Shown piece after piece: positions 1-5,429 of a stretch of DNA of 12,605 nucleotides; position 1 is the stretch's first letter; each line of letters starts with the position of its first letter. Made by a program: the position numbers and the translations under genes. The notes under the pieces are model-generated. The model saw only the letters and a program-made list of their open reading frames with translations. It was not told where the DNA came from and did no database searches. The DNA comes from Stenotrophomonas maltophilia (GTDB taxonomy: Bacteria; Pseudomonadota; Gammaproteobacteria; Xanthomonadales; Xanthomonadaceae). The stretch covers positions 4,604 through 17,208 of the forward strand of contig DJBL01000009.1 of assembly GCA_002435595.1 (NCBI GenBank). The letters run 5' to 3'.

Positions 1-17
1 GGTGGGGTGTGGAGAGC

Positions 18-40
18 ATCCACGCGTGGCGTGGATCTAC
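18..40 (-). repeat. SMAG-type REP palindrome at the 3' end of the MFS gene
   Basis: Read on the minus strand this is GTAG (40-37) followed by an 8-bp stem ATCCACGC / GCGTGGAT (36-29 and 25-18) around a 3-nt loop. A GTAG head next to a short stem-loop is the form of the SMAG REP family of Stenotrophomonas (family knowledge). The TAG of the head is also the stop codon of the MFS transporter gene, so the repeat abuts or has replaced the original gene end. It may act as an mRNA 3'-end stabiliser, which is inference. Confidence 0.75.
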
Positions 41-1287
41 AGGTCGCGCAGGTTCAGGTTGCGCAGGGTGGGGTTTTTCCAGGCGGTGATGCCGGCCACG
101 CTCAATACCGCGCAGCCACCCAGCACCACCGCCGGGACCAGTCCGAGCAGTTTGGCCATCGTGCCGGCGTAGAAGGCGCCCAGCTCGTTGGAGGAGCTGA
201 TGAAGATCCCGTTGATCGACGATACCCGGCCGCGCATTTCTTCCGGCGTGGCCAACTGCAGGATGGTCGAGCGGATCACCACCGACACGCCGTCGAAGGC
301 CCCGTAGAACAACAGGATCACTGCCGACAGCCAGAAACTGTGCGACAGCCCGAAGCCGATCACGCAGGCGCCGAAACCGGCCACCGCAAACAGCAGTACC
401 CGCCCGGCATTGCGCTGCAGCGGGCGGCGTGCCAGCCACAGGCCCACGCACACCGAGCCCAGTGCCGGGGCCGCACGCAGGATGCCGAGCCCTTCCGGGC
501 CGTGGTGCAGGATCTCGTGCAGGAAGGCCGGCAGCATCGCCACCACCCCGCCCAGCAGCACCGAGAACATGTCCAGCGCCATCGCACCGACCATGATCCG
601 GTTGCCGAGCACGAAGCGGCCGCCCTCGGCGATGCTCTTGAAGATCGGCGCGGCCGGCCCGCTGTGTACCGGCTCGGACACGCGCAGCGCGCCCAGGCAG
701 CCGACCGCCAGCAGGGCCACCGACGCGGCCACTCCGTAGGCCACGCCCTTGCCGCCCCAGGCCACCAGCAGCCCGCCCAGTGCCGGCCCGGCCACCATCC
801 CGGACTGGAACATCACCGCGCCCAGCCCGGCGCCGCGCGCGTACTGCTGGCGCTCCAGCACCCGCGCGAACAGCGCGTTGTAGATCGGCGAGAGGAACGC
901 GCGGACCATGCCGGTCATCGCGATCGCCGCATAGATCGGCCACACCCCCCGGAACGGCAGCCAGCCCTGCGCCACGGCGGTCAGCACCAGGGCGGTGAGT
1001 ACCAGGCCGCTTGCCGCCACCATGCCCAGCTTGCGGCGCGGCAGGTGGTCGACCAGATACCCGGCGAACGGGGCCACGCAGAAGAACGGCAGCACTTCGG
1101 CCAGGCCCACCAGGCCCAGCGAGAACGGATTGCGGGTGACTTCGTAGATGTGCCAGCCCACCGTCACCGCGACGATCTGGTAGGACAGCATCGCGCAGAT
1201 GCGGTAGGCCAGCAGCAGCGAGAACCCGGGGCGGGCCAGCAGGGCCAGCGCGCCGTCGGCGGTGTCGGCAGGGGCGTCGGTACTCAC
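37..1287 (-). CDS. MFS family transporter (EntS-like), 416 aa
   Basis: Predicted inner-membrane major facilitator transporter. The protein is almost entirely hydrophobic segments, consistent with about 12 membrane helices. It shows the MFS loop 2-3 signature GYLVDHLPRRKLG near residues 75-87 and a second-half stretch RSTILQLATPEEMRGRVSS, typical of the MFS_3 / enterobactin-exporter-like branch, where drug or siderophore efflux is common. The substrate cannot be read from the sequence. The start is GTG at 1287-1285, overlapping the TGA stop of sufE (1286-1284) in a GTGA arrangement with no clear Shine-Dalgarno, which suggests translational coupling. The TAG stop lies in a REP element. Function class is confident; substrate is unknown. 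Confidence 0.88.
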   Translation of the reverse strand: MSTDAPADTADGALALLARPGFSLLLAYRICAMLSYQIVAVTVGWHIYEVTRNPFSLGLVGLAEVLPFFCVAPFAGYLVDHLPRRKLGMVAASGLVLTALVLTAVAQGWLPFRGVWPIYAAIAMTGMVRAFLSPIYNALFARVLERQQYARGAGLGAVMFQSGMVAGPALGGLLVAWGGKGVAYGVAASVALLAVGCLGALRVSEPVHSGPAAPIFKSIAEGGRFVLGNRIMVGAMALDMFSVLLGGVVAMLPAFLHEILHHGPEGLGILRAAPALGSVCVGLWLARRPLQRNAGRVLLFAVAGFGACVIGFGLSHSFWLSAVILLFYGAFDGVSVVIRSTILQLATPEEMRGRVSSINGIFISSSNELGAFYAGTMAKLLGLVPAVVLGGCAVLSVAGITAWKNPTLRNLNLRDL

Positions 1288-1733
1288 GAGGCGGTGTGCT
1301 GAGACTGCGCCGTCTCGCGGATGAAGGTGAGCATGGCTGCCACGCCGTTGCTGCGCGTGGGCGACAGGTGGCGCGACAGCCCGATGTCCTGGATGTAGGT
1401 CGGCTCGGTGGCCAGGATCTCGGCCGCCGAACGGCCCGAGTACACCCGTAGCGCCAGGTAGATCAGCCCGGACACGATCGTCGAATCACTGATGGCGTGG
1501 AAGCGCAGTTGCTGCGCGTTGCCTTCCGGCACGATCCAGACCATGGACTGGCAGCCCAGCAGGCGGTGCTGTTCGGTCTTCCACTCCTCGGGAAAGGCCG
1601 GCAGCTTGCGGCCCAGGTCGATCAGGTACTGGTAACGCTCGGACCAGTCGCCGAAGAAGGCGAACTCATCGGCGATGGCGGCCTGTGCCTCGGCGGCGGT
1701 GGGTTCGAGCGGGAACGGGGATGCGGTGGTCAT
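1284..1733 (-). CDS. sufE: SufE family cysteine desulfuration protein, 149 aa
   Basis: SufE-type sulfur acceptor that takes persulfide sulfur from a cysteine desulfurase (SufS/CsdA type) for Fe-S cluster assembly in the cytoplasm. The family signature surrounds the sulfur-accepting cysteine, LLGCQSMVW, with Cys at residue 61, followed by the usual fold (DSTIVSGLIYLALRVYSGRS, then a C-terminal helix with RSNGVAAMLTFIRE). Length fits the family. I chose the ATG at 1733-1731 because GGAG sits about 7 nt upstream on the minus strand. The reading frame extends further to 1802, but that extension is low-complexity and starts inside a hairpin. It lies downstream of cysS and is coupled to the MFS gene. 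Cysteine metabolism links it loosely to cysS (inference). Confidence 0.9.
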   Translation of the reverse strand: MTTASPFPLEPTAAEAQAAIADEFAFFGDWSERYQYLIDLGRKLPAFPEEWKTEQHRLLGCQSMVWIVPEGNAQQLRFHAISDSTIVSGLIYLALRVYSGRSAAEILATEPTYIQDIGLSRHLSPTRSNGVAAMLTFIRETAQSQHTAS

Positions 1734-1792
1734 GGGGGACTCCGGGCCGGTGCGCGCCTTCCGTGGTCTGGCCGTGATGGTTCGGGGGAGGC

Positions 1793-1814
1793 ACCCGGCC
1801 ATCCGTGGCCGGGT
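1793..1814. repeat. 9-bp hairpin in the cysS-sufE gap
   Basis: Perfect inverted repeat ACCCGGCCA (1793-1801) / TGGCCGGGT (1806-1814) with a TCCG loop. No T-run follows on either strand, so it is not a canonical intrinsic terminator. With the neighbouring palindrome at 1826-1846 it forms a pair of hairpins in the 119-nt gap between cysS and sufE. It may stabilise or process mRNA, or be a decayed REP unit. Confidence 0.55.
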
Positions 1815-1825
1815 CTGTGTCGGGG

Positions 1826-1846
1826 CGCCCGACCGTCGGTCGGGCG
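1826..1846. repeat. REP-like palindrome just after cysS
   Basis: Perfect 9-bp inverted repeat CGCCCGACC (1826-1834) / GGTCGGGCG (1838-1846) with loop GTC. Stem length and 3-nt loop match the SMAG-type REPs elsewhere in the window, but no GTAG head flanks it, so it is either a decayed REP or a plain hairpin. It begins 7 nt beyond the cysS stop and could serve as a 3' end structure. No U-rich tail follows. Confidence 0.5.
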
Positions 1847-1852
1847 GGTCTG

Positions 1853-3223
1853 TCAGCGCCTGCGTACCCAGCGCACGCCCTGGGCGGTGTCTTCCAGCAC
1901 GATGCCCTCGGCGGCGAGCTGGTCGCGGATGGCATCGGCGCGGGCGAAGTCACGGGCGGCCTTGGCCGCGCCACGGGCATCGATCAGGGCCTGGATGCGT
2001 GCATCTTCGTCAGCATCGCCCGGCGCGTTGCCGAACCACGTCGCCGGATCCTGCTGCAGCAGCCCCAGGGCCAGGCCGGCGCCAAGCAGCGCGGTCTTCC
2101 AGCGGGCCTGCTCGGCCGGGACTGCCTTGCGTGCCTCGGCGGCGATGCGTGCCAGTTCGGCCAGGGCCTGCGGGGTGTTGAGGTCATCGTCCAGCGCCGC
2201 CTCGATCTCGGCCGGGATCCGCGCGGCCGCCGGCACGTCGGCCAGGTCGCGCAGGGTGCCGTACAGGCGGTCCAGGGTGCGCGTGGACTGCTCGATCAGC
2301 GCATCGGACCAGTCCAGCGGCTGCCGGTAATGGGCCGACAACAGCGCATAGCGCAGCGCTTCGGGGGCGTGCTTGCGGACCAGGTCGTGCACGCGCTCGA
2401 TGTTGCCGATCGACTTGCTCATCTTGGCGCCGCCGAAGTTGAGCATGCCGTTGTGCAGCCAGAAGCGGGCAAAGGTCTGCCCGCCGTGGGCGCACTCGCT
2501 CTGCGCGATCTCGTTTTCGTGGTGCGGGAACTGCAGGTCCACGCCACCGGCATGGATGTCGATGGTCGGGCCCAGGTGGGCGGCGGCCATCGCCGAGCAT
2601 TCGATATGCCAGCCCGGACGCCCGCGGCCCCACGGCGATTCCCAGCCGGGCAGGTCGTCGCTGGAGGGCTTCCACAGCACGAAGTCACCCGGGTCGCGCT
2701 TGTACGGCGCCACGTCCACCCGCGCACCGGCCAGCATTTCGTCCGGGTCACGGCGCGAGAGCTTGCCGTAGTCGGCATAGGAAACGACCGAAAACAGCAC
2801 GTGGCCTTCGGCGGCATAGGCATGCCCGGCGGCGATCAGCTGCTCGATCATCGTCACGATCTGCGGGATGTGCGCGGTGGCCTCGGGTTCGATGTCCGGC
2901 GGCACCACGCCCAGCGCGCCCATGTCTTCACGGTAGGCGGCGGCGAAGCGGTCGGTGATGGTGGAGATCGGCACGCCCTGTTCACGCGCGGCGGTGTTGA
3001 TCTTGTCATCCACGTCGGTGATGTTGCGGGCGTAGCGCAGGCCGCCGAAGCGGCGCCGCAGCAGGTCGGCCAGCACCCCGAAGACCACCGGCCCACGGGC
3101 ATTGCCGATGTGGACATAGTTGTAGACCGTGGGGCCGCACACATACAGGGTCGGACAGGTCGGATCGAGCGGGGTGAACGGTTCGAGCTGGCGTGTCAGG
3201 TTGTTGTGCAGGCGCAGGGTCAT
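1853..3223 (-). CDS. cysS: Cysteinyl-tRNA synthetase, 456 aa
   Basis: Class I aminoacyl-tRNA synthetase that charges tRNA-Cys in the cytoplasm. The HIGH-type motif is HIGN at residues 38-41, and KMSKS is at 267-271 (GGAKMSKSIGN). The zinc ligands of the family are all present: Cys29, Cys209 (WHIECS), His234 and Glu238 (FPHHENE). The C-terminal DALR and anticodon regions are intact (ADAIRDQLAAEGIVLEDTAQGVRW). Length matches the family (about 460 aa). The start is ATG at 3223-3221, giving MTLRLHNN, which lines up with CysS N-termini. An in-frame TTG at 3253 is rejected because the added residues are prolines and serines. No strong Shine-Dalgarno is visible. A TAAAAT box lies about 40 nt upstream. 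Confidence 0.97.
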   Translation of the reverse strand: MTLRLHNNLTRQLEPFTPLDPTCPTLYVCGPTVYNYVHIGNARGPVVFGVLADLLRRRFGGLRYARNITDVDDKINTAAREQGVPISTITDRFAAAYREDMGALGVVPPDIEPEATAHIPQIVTMIEQLIAAGHAYAAEGHVLFSVVSYADYGKLSRRDPDEMLAGARVDVAPYKRDPGDFVLWKPSSDDLPGWESPWGRGRPGWHIECSAMAAAHLGPTIDIHAGGVDLQFPHHENEIAQSECAHGGQTFARFWLHNGMLNFGGAKMSKSIGNIERVHDLVRKHAPEALRYALLSAHYRQPLDWSDALIEQSTRTLDRLYGTLRDLADVPAAARIPAEIEAALDDDLNTPQALAELARIAAEARKAVPAEQARWKTALLGAGLALGLLQQDPATWFGNAPGDADEDARIQALIDARGAAKAARDFARADAIRDQLAAEGIVLEDTAQGVRWVRRR

Positions 3224-3260
3224 GGGGTCTGTGCTGGGGAGGGGAGGGGGCAAGCCCTCG

Positions 3261-3266
3261 ATTTTA
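3261..3266 (-). promoter_or_regulatory. Possible -10 box for cysS
   Basis: TAAAAT on the minus strand, about 40 nt upstream of the cysS ATG, in the only AT-rich patch of the divergent gap. No good -35 hexamer is found at 16-18 nt, so this is a weak call based on composition and position. Confidence 0.3.
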
Positions 3267-3410
3267 GATCACATCGGGCCCCAGCGCCGGGGCCGCCGGG
3301 CTGTCTGCCGGATGACGGCCTATGGGCAGAAACCTCGCGGAAGGGTAATGTTCAGCCCCTTGTGCCTGGCACTGCCTAAACTATCCGCCTTGTCCTCTTA
3401 CCTGTTGCCA

Positions 3411-3974
3411 ATGAAATCCGCTTCGTTGTTGACGCTGGCCTGCCTGCTGGGAGGTGCCGCCTTCGTGGCGAGCGCCCAGGACGGGGAGGTCCGTAACCGG
3501 GTGGTGATCGTGGAGAACGTCAAGTTCGACTACGCGCAGGTGCTCAACGTGGAGCCGGTGTTCCAGACGTTGCGCGCCACCCGCACCGAAGAACACTGCG
3601 AGCCGGTGTCCACGCGCACGCTGGCCCCGGTCAACGTGACCGGCGAGGAGCCGCAGGAGGACAAGGGCCGATTCGGCCGTTTCATGGACTCGGTGCGCTC
3701 GATCTTCCGTCGCGAAGACGGCACCGAAGAAGAAATGCCGGTGGCCGAAGCACCGGCCCCGGCGGCCAACAACGGCCCGCTGCTGACCCGCGAATGCCGG
3801 ATCATCCCGGTGGGGCGTGAATTCCGTCGGCCCATCGCCTATGACGTGGACTACGTCTACAAGGGCACCAAGTACCGCTCGCGGCTGCCCGAAGACCCGG
3901 GCAACCGGCTCAAGATCCGGGTCTCGATCACCCCGTGGATCGGCGCCGAACAGGGCGCGGCCGCCAACCCCTGA
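3411..3974 (+). CDS. Exported protein of unknown function, 187 aa, related in its C-terminal part to glycine-zipper 2TM proteins
   Basis: Residues 1-22 form a typical signal peptide: Lys2, a hydrophobic core, then AFVASA before Gln23, so the protein is likely periplasmic. The mature part has two cysteines (Cys63 in EEHCEP, Cys129 in TRECRI), which could form a disulfide. The C-terminal block YDVDYVYKGTKY...LPEDPGNRLKIRVSITP (about 144-175) resembles the end of outer-membrane glycine-zipper 2TM proteins (recalled pattern, not searched). Between the cysteines, where those proteins carry a glycine zipper, this one has an acidic, proline/alanine-rich linker. I chose ATG 3411 because the signal peptide then begins cleanly; an in-frame ATG at 3348 would add 21 residues ahead of it. 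Neither start has a strong Shine-Dalgarno. It is probably monocistronic. Confidence 0.75.
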   Translation: MKSASLLTLACLLGGAAFVASAQDGEVRNRVVIVENVKFDYAQVLNVEPVFQTLRATRTEEHCEPVSTRTLAPVNVTGEEPQEDKGRFGRFMDSVRSIFRREDGTEEEMPVAEAPAPAANNGPLLTRECRIIPVGREFRRPIAYDVDYVYKGTKYRSRLPEDPGNRLKIRVSITPWIGAEQGAAANP

Positions 3975-3981
3975 GCATCCT

Positions 3982-3999
3982 GGCCGGCCCGCGCCGGCC
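3982..3999. repeat. GC-rich hairpin after the exported-protein gene
   Basis: Inverted repeat GGCCGGC (3982-3988) / GCCGGCC (3993-3999) with a 4-nt loop, starting 7 nt after the stop codon. It lacks a T-run, so it could be a weak or Rho-assisted 3' end or a REP remnant without the GTAG head. Confidence 0.4.
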
Positions 4000-4028
4000 C
4001 CCGCGGCGTGGATTGAGCGCGCCAGGTC

Positions 4029-4057
4029 TTGCACCGGCCCCGGGTGCATGCAAAGAT
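4029..4057 (+). promoter_or_regulatory. Candidate arginine-operon promoter with an embedded dyad
   Basis: TTGCAC (4029-4034) resembles a -35 box. Exactly 17 nt on, AAAGAT (4052-4057) keeps the conserved second A and last T of a -10 box but is otherwise weak. An inverted repeat TGCACC (4030-4035) / GGTGCA (4043-4048) with a 7-nt centre overlaps the -35 and the spacer, a sensible place for an operator. A start near 4064 would put the transcript 5' end almost at the leader ATG at 4066, meaning a nearly leaderless message. This is inference from pattern and position only. Confidence 0.35.
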
Positions 4058-4065
4058 GGGCGGCC

Positions 4066-4167
4066 ATGAAACTCACCGACTTCCAGCACGACACCAGCGC
4101 CGCCCGTATGGCTACGGGCATGACGTCGCGTGCCCGCCGACCGGAACCCCACATTTTCGCTGGGTAA
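4066..4167 (+). CDS. Putative arginine-responsive leader peptide, 33 aa (15-aa form from 4120)
   Basis: Short ORF upstream of argF' with no protein-family match that I recognise. Its second half, readable from an internal ATG at 4120, is MTSRARRPEPHIFAG, with Arg codons CGT, CGC and CGA at 4129-4140 in an Arg-Ala-Arg-Arg run; a fourth Arg is residue 14. The TAA stop (4165-4167) lies inside the segment that can pair with the downstream terminator. These are the traits of a leader peptide in ribosome-mediated attenuation: short, rich in the end-product residue, and ending over the control hairpins. The true start is unsure: 4066 may be leaderless, 4120 follows a hairpin (4102-4119), and neither has a clear Shine-Dalgarno. 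Confidence 0.6.
   Translation: MKLTDFQHDTSAARMATGMTSRARRPEPHIFAG
4102..4119 (+). promoter_or_regulatory. Hairpin inside the leader ORF
   Basis: GCCCGTA (4102-4108) pairs perfectly with TACGGGC (4113-4119) around a TGGC loop. It sits just before the in-frame ATG at 4120 and the Arg codon run. It might pause RNA polymerase to synchronise it with the ribosome, or control use of the 4120 start. Both roles are inference. Confidence 0.5.
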
Positions 4168-4202
4168 CCGGAGCTTCGTGCTGTCTGTTCGGAAAACCCA
4201 GC
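4141..4202 (+). promoter_or_regulatory. Protector and antiterminator segments of the argF' attenuator
   Basis: Two mutually exclusive folds share the leader end. In the protector hairpin, CCGG and ACCC (4141-4144, 4146-4149) pair with GGGT and CCGG (4162-4165, 4168-4171). In the antiterminator, GCTGGGT (4159-4165) pairs perfectly with ACCCAGC (4196-4202), helped by CCGGA (4168-4172) with TTCGG (4188-4192, one G-T pair). ACCCAGC is also the 5' arm of the terminator. A ribosome stalled on the Arg codons at 4135-4140 would cover 4141-4151 and free 4159-4165 for antitermination. A ribosome reaching the stop at 4165 would mask that segment and allow termination. Confidence 0.65.
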
Positions 4203-4220
4203 CCCCGCGCTGGGTTTTTT
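4193..4220 (+). terminator. Intrinsic terminator of the argF' leader (attenuator)
   Basis: AAAACCCAGC (4193-4202) pairs with GCTGGGTTTT (4209-4218) around the loop CCCCGC, and a run of six T occupies 4215-4220. It lies 115 nt before the argF' start and only 25 nt after the leader ORF stop, with no other gene in between to terminate except the exported-protein gene 218 nt upstream. Its 5' arm is shared with the competing antiterminator pairing, which argues for a regulated rather than a simple terminator. Confidence 0.88.
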
Positions 4221-4294
4221 CGTTTCCGCGATCTGAAAAGTTTCATCTGTATACGTTTTGTTGAGCCCTGAACGCGCCCCGGCGCCCCCAACCG

Positions 4295-4310
4295 CCACCG
4301 GCAACGGTGG
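4295..4310 (+). promoter_or_regulatory. GNRA-loop hairpin in the argF' 5' UTR
   Basis: CCACCG (4295-4300) / CGGTGG (4305-4310) with a GCAA tetraloop, a very stable RNA hairpin. It ends 12 nt before the Shine-Dalgarno AAAGGA (4323-4328), so it leaves the ribosome site open and may protect the 5' end after processing. Role inferred. Confidence 0.4.
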
Positions 4311-4335
4311 AAAACCAGCCGCAAAGGATCGATCG

Positions 4336-5346
4336 ATGTCCCTGAAGCACTTCCTGAACACCCAGGACTGGAGCCGCACCGACCTGGATGCCCTGCTGAC
4401 CCAGGCCGCGCTGTTCAAGCGCAACAAACTGGGCGACGAGCTCAAGGGCAAATCGATTGCCCTGGTGTTCTTCAACCCGTCCATGCGCACCCGCACCAGC
4501 TTCGAGCTGGGTGCCTTCCAGCTGGGCGGGCACGCGATCGTGCTGCAGCCGGGCAAGGATGCCTGGCCGATCGAGTTCAACCTGGGCACGGTGATGGACG
4601 GGGACACCGAGGAACACATCGCCGAAGTGGCCAAGGTGCTGGGCCGCTACTGCGACCTGATCGCCGTGCGCGCCTTCCCCAAGTTCATCGACTGGGCCCA
4701 GGACCGCGAAGACATCGTGCTCAAGAGCTTCGCCAAGTACTCGCCGGTGCCGGTGATCAACATGGAAACCATCACCCACCCGTGCCAGGAACTGGCCCAC
4801 GTGATGGCGCTGCAGGAGCACTTCGGCACCCAGGACCTGCGCGGCAAGAAGTACGTGCTGACCTGGACCTACCACCCCAAGCCGCTCAACACCGCGGTGG
4901 CCAATTCGGCGCTGACCATCGCCACCCGCATGGGCATGGACGTGACCCTGCTGTGCCCGACCCCGGACTACGTGCTGGACGAACGTTACATGGGCTGGGC
5001 CGAGCAGAACGTGGCCGAGAGCGGCGGTTCGCTGCAGGTCAGCCACGACATCGCCAGTGCCTACGCCGGCGCTGATGTCGTCTACGCCAAGAGCTGGGGC
5101 GCGCTGCCGTTCTTCGGCAACTGGGAACCGGAAAAGCCGATCCGCGACCAGTACAAGCACTTCATCGTGGACGAGGCCAAGATGGCGTTGACCAACAACG
5201 GCGTGTTCAGCCACTGCCTGCCGCTGCGCCGCAACGTCAAGGCCACCGACGGGGTGATGGACTCGGCGCAGTGCATCGCCATCAACGAGGCCGAAAACCG
5301 TCTGCATGTGCAGAAGGCGATCATGTCGGCGCTGATCGGCCGCTGA
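4336..5346 (+). CDS. argF': N-acetylornithine carbamoyltransferase, 336 aa
   Basis: Transfers carbamoyl from carbamoyl phosphate to N-acetyl-L-ornithine, giving N-acetyl-L-citrulline (EC 2.1.3.9); cytoplasmic, trimeric in the family. The carbamoyl-phosphate loop is SMRTRTS (49-55), followed by HPCQE (148-152), the proline-rich loop TYHPKPLNTAV and HCLP (293-296). Residue 92 is Glu, which in the Xanthomonas enzyme marks acetyl- rather than succinyl-ornithine use; Glu144 and Lys302 (the lysine reported to be carboxylated) are also present. Length agrees with the X. campestris enzyme. ATG 4336 is chosen because AAAGGA lies 7 nt upstream and MSLKHFLNTQDW is the family N-terminus; the in-frame TTG at 4258 is rejected. 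It is the first structural gene of the arginine operon, behind the attenuator. Confidence 0.96.
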   Translation: MSLKHFLNTQDWSRTDLDALLTQAALFKRNKLGDELKGKSIALVFFNPSMRTRTSFELGAFQLGGHAIVLQPGKDAWPIEFNLGTVMDGDTEEHIAEVAKVLGRYCDLIAVRAFPKFIDWAQDREDIVLKSFAKYSPVPVINMETITHPCQELAHVMALQEHFGTQDLRGKKYVLTWTYHPKPLNTAVANSALTIATRMGMDVTLLCPTPDYVLDERYMGWAEQNVAESGGSLQVSHDIASAYAGADVVYAKSWGALPFFGNWEPEKPIRDQYKHFIVDEAKMALTNNGVFSHCLPLRRNVKATDGVMDSAQCIAINEAENRLHVQKAIMSALIGR

Positions 5347-5371
5347 AGCCGACACGGGCATCGAACATTCC

Positions 5372-5394
5372 AGCCGACCAACGGTCGGCTCTAC
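5372..5394 (-). repeat. SMAG-type REP palindrome between argF' and argG
   Basis: On the minus strand: GTAG (5394-5391), then an 8-bp stem AGCCGACC / GGTCGGCT with a 3-nt loop. It fills much of the 83-nt gap between argF' and argG, with an AT-rich stretch (CATTTTTATCC, 5400-5410) behind it. It could tune the relative level of the two genes through mRNA stability (inference). Confidence 0.8.
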
Positions 5395-5429
5395 ACCGCA
5401 TTTTTATCCCCCAATTGGACCTGACCCCC

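Noticed and set aside
7..1302. Long open frame on the plus strand opposite the MFS gene
   Set aside because: Rich in Arg, His and Gln with no family pattern; it is the antisense of a well-supported transporter gene, a normal effect of high GC content.
1805..3379. Long plus-strand open frame across cysS
   Set aside because: Antisense to CysS, whose motifs and zinc ligands are intact; its translation shows no recognisable domain.
3411..3476. Cys11 of the exported protein as a lipoprotein site
   Set aside because: The residues before it (TLA) do not fit a lipobox, and the cysteine is inside the hydrophobic core; the ASA-Gln cleavage site fits a normal signal peptide.
4234..4245. TGAAAAGTTTCA palindrome between the attenuator and argF', considered as an ArgR box
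   Set aside because: The half-sites are separated by 2 nt, whereas ArgR half-sites have a longer A/T centre (TGAAT-N4-ATTCA). It is also a single copy and lies after the terminator. It could still bind another regulator.
4251..4256. TATACG as a -10 box of a second argF' promoter after the attenuator
   Set aside because: No acceptable -35 hexamer is found 16-18 nt upstream, so the call is too weak to list.
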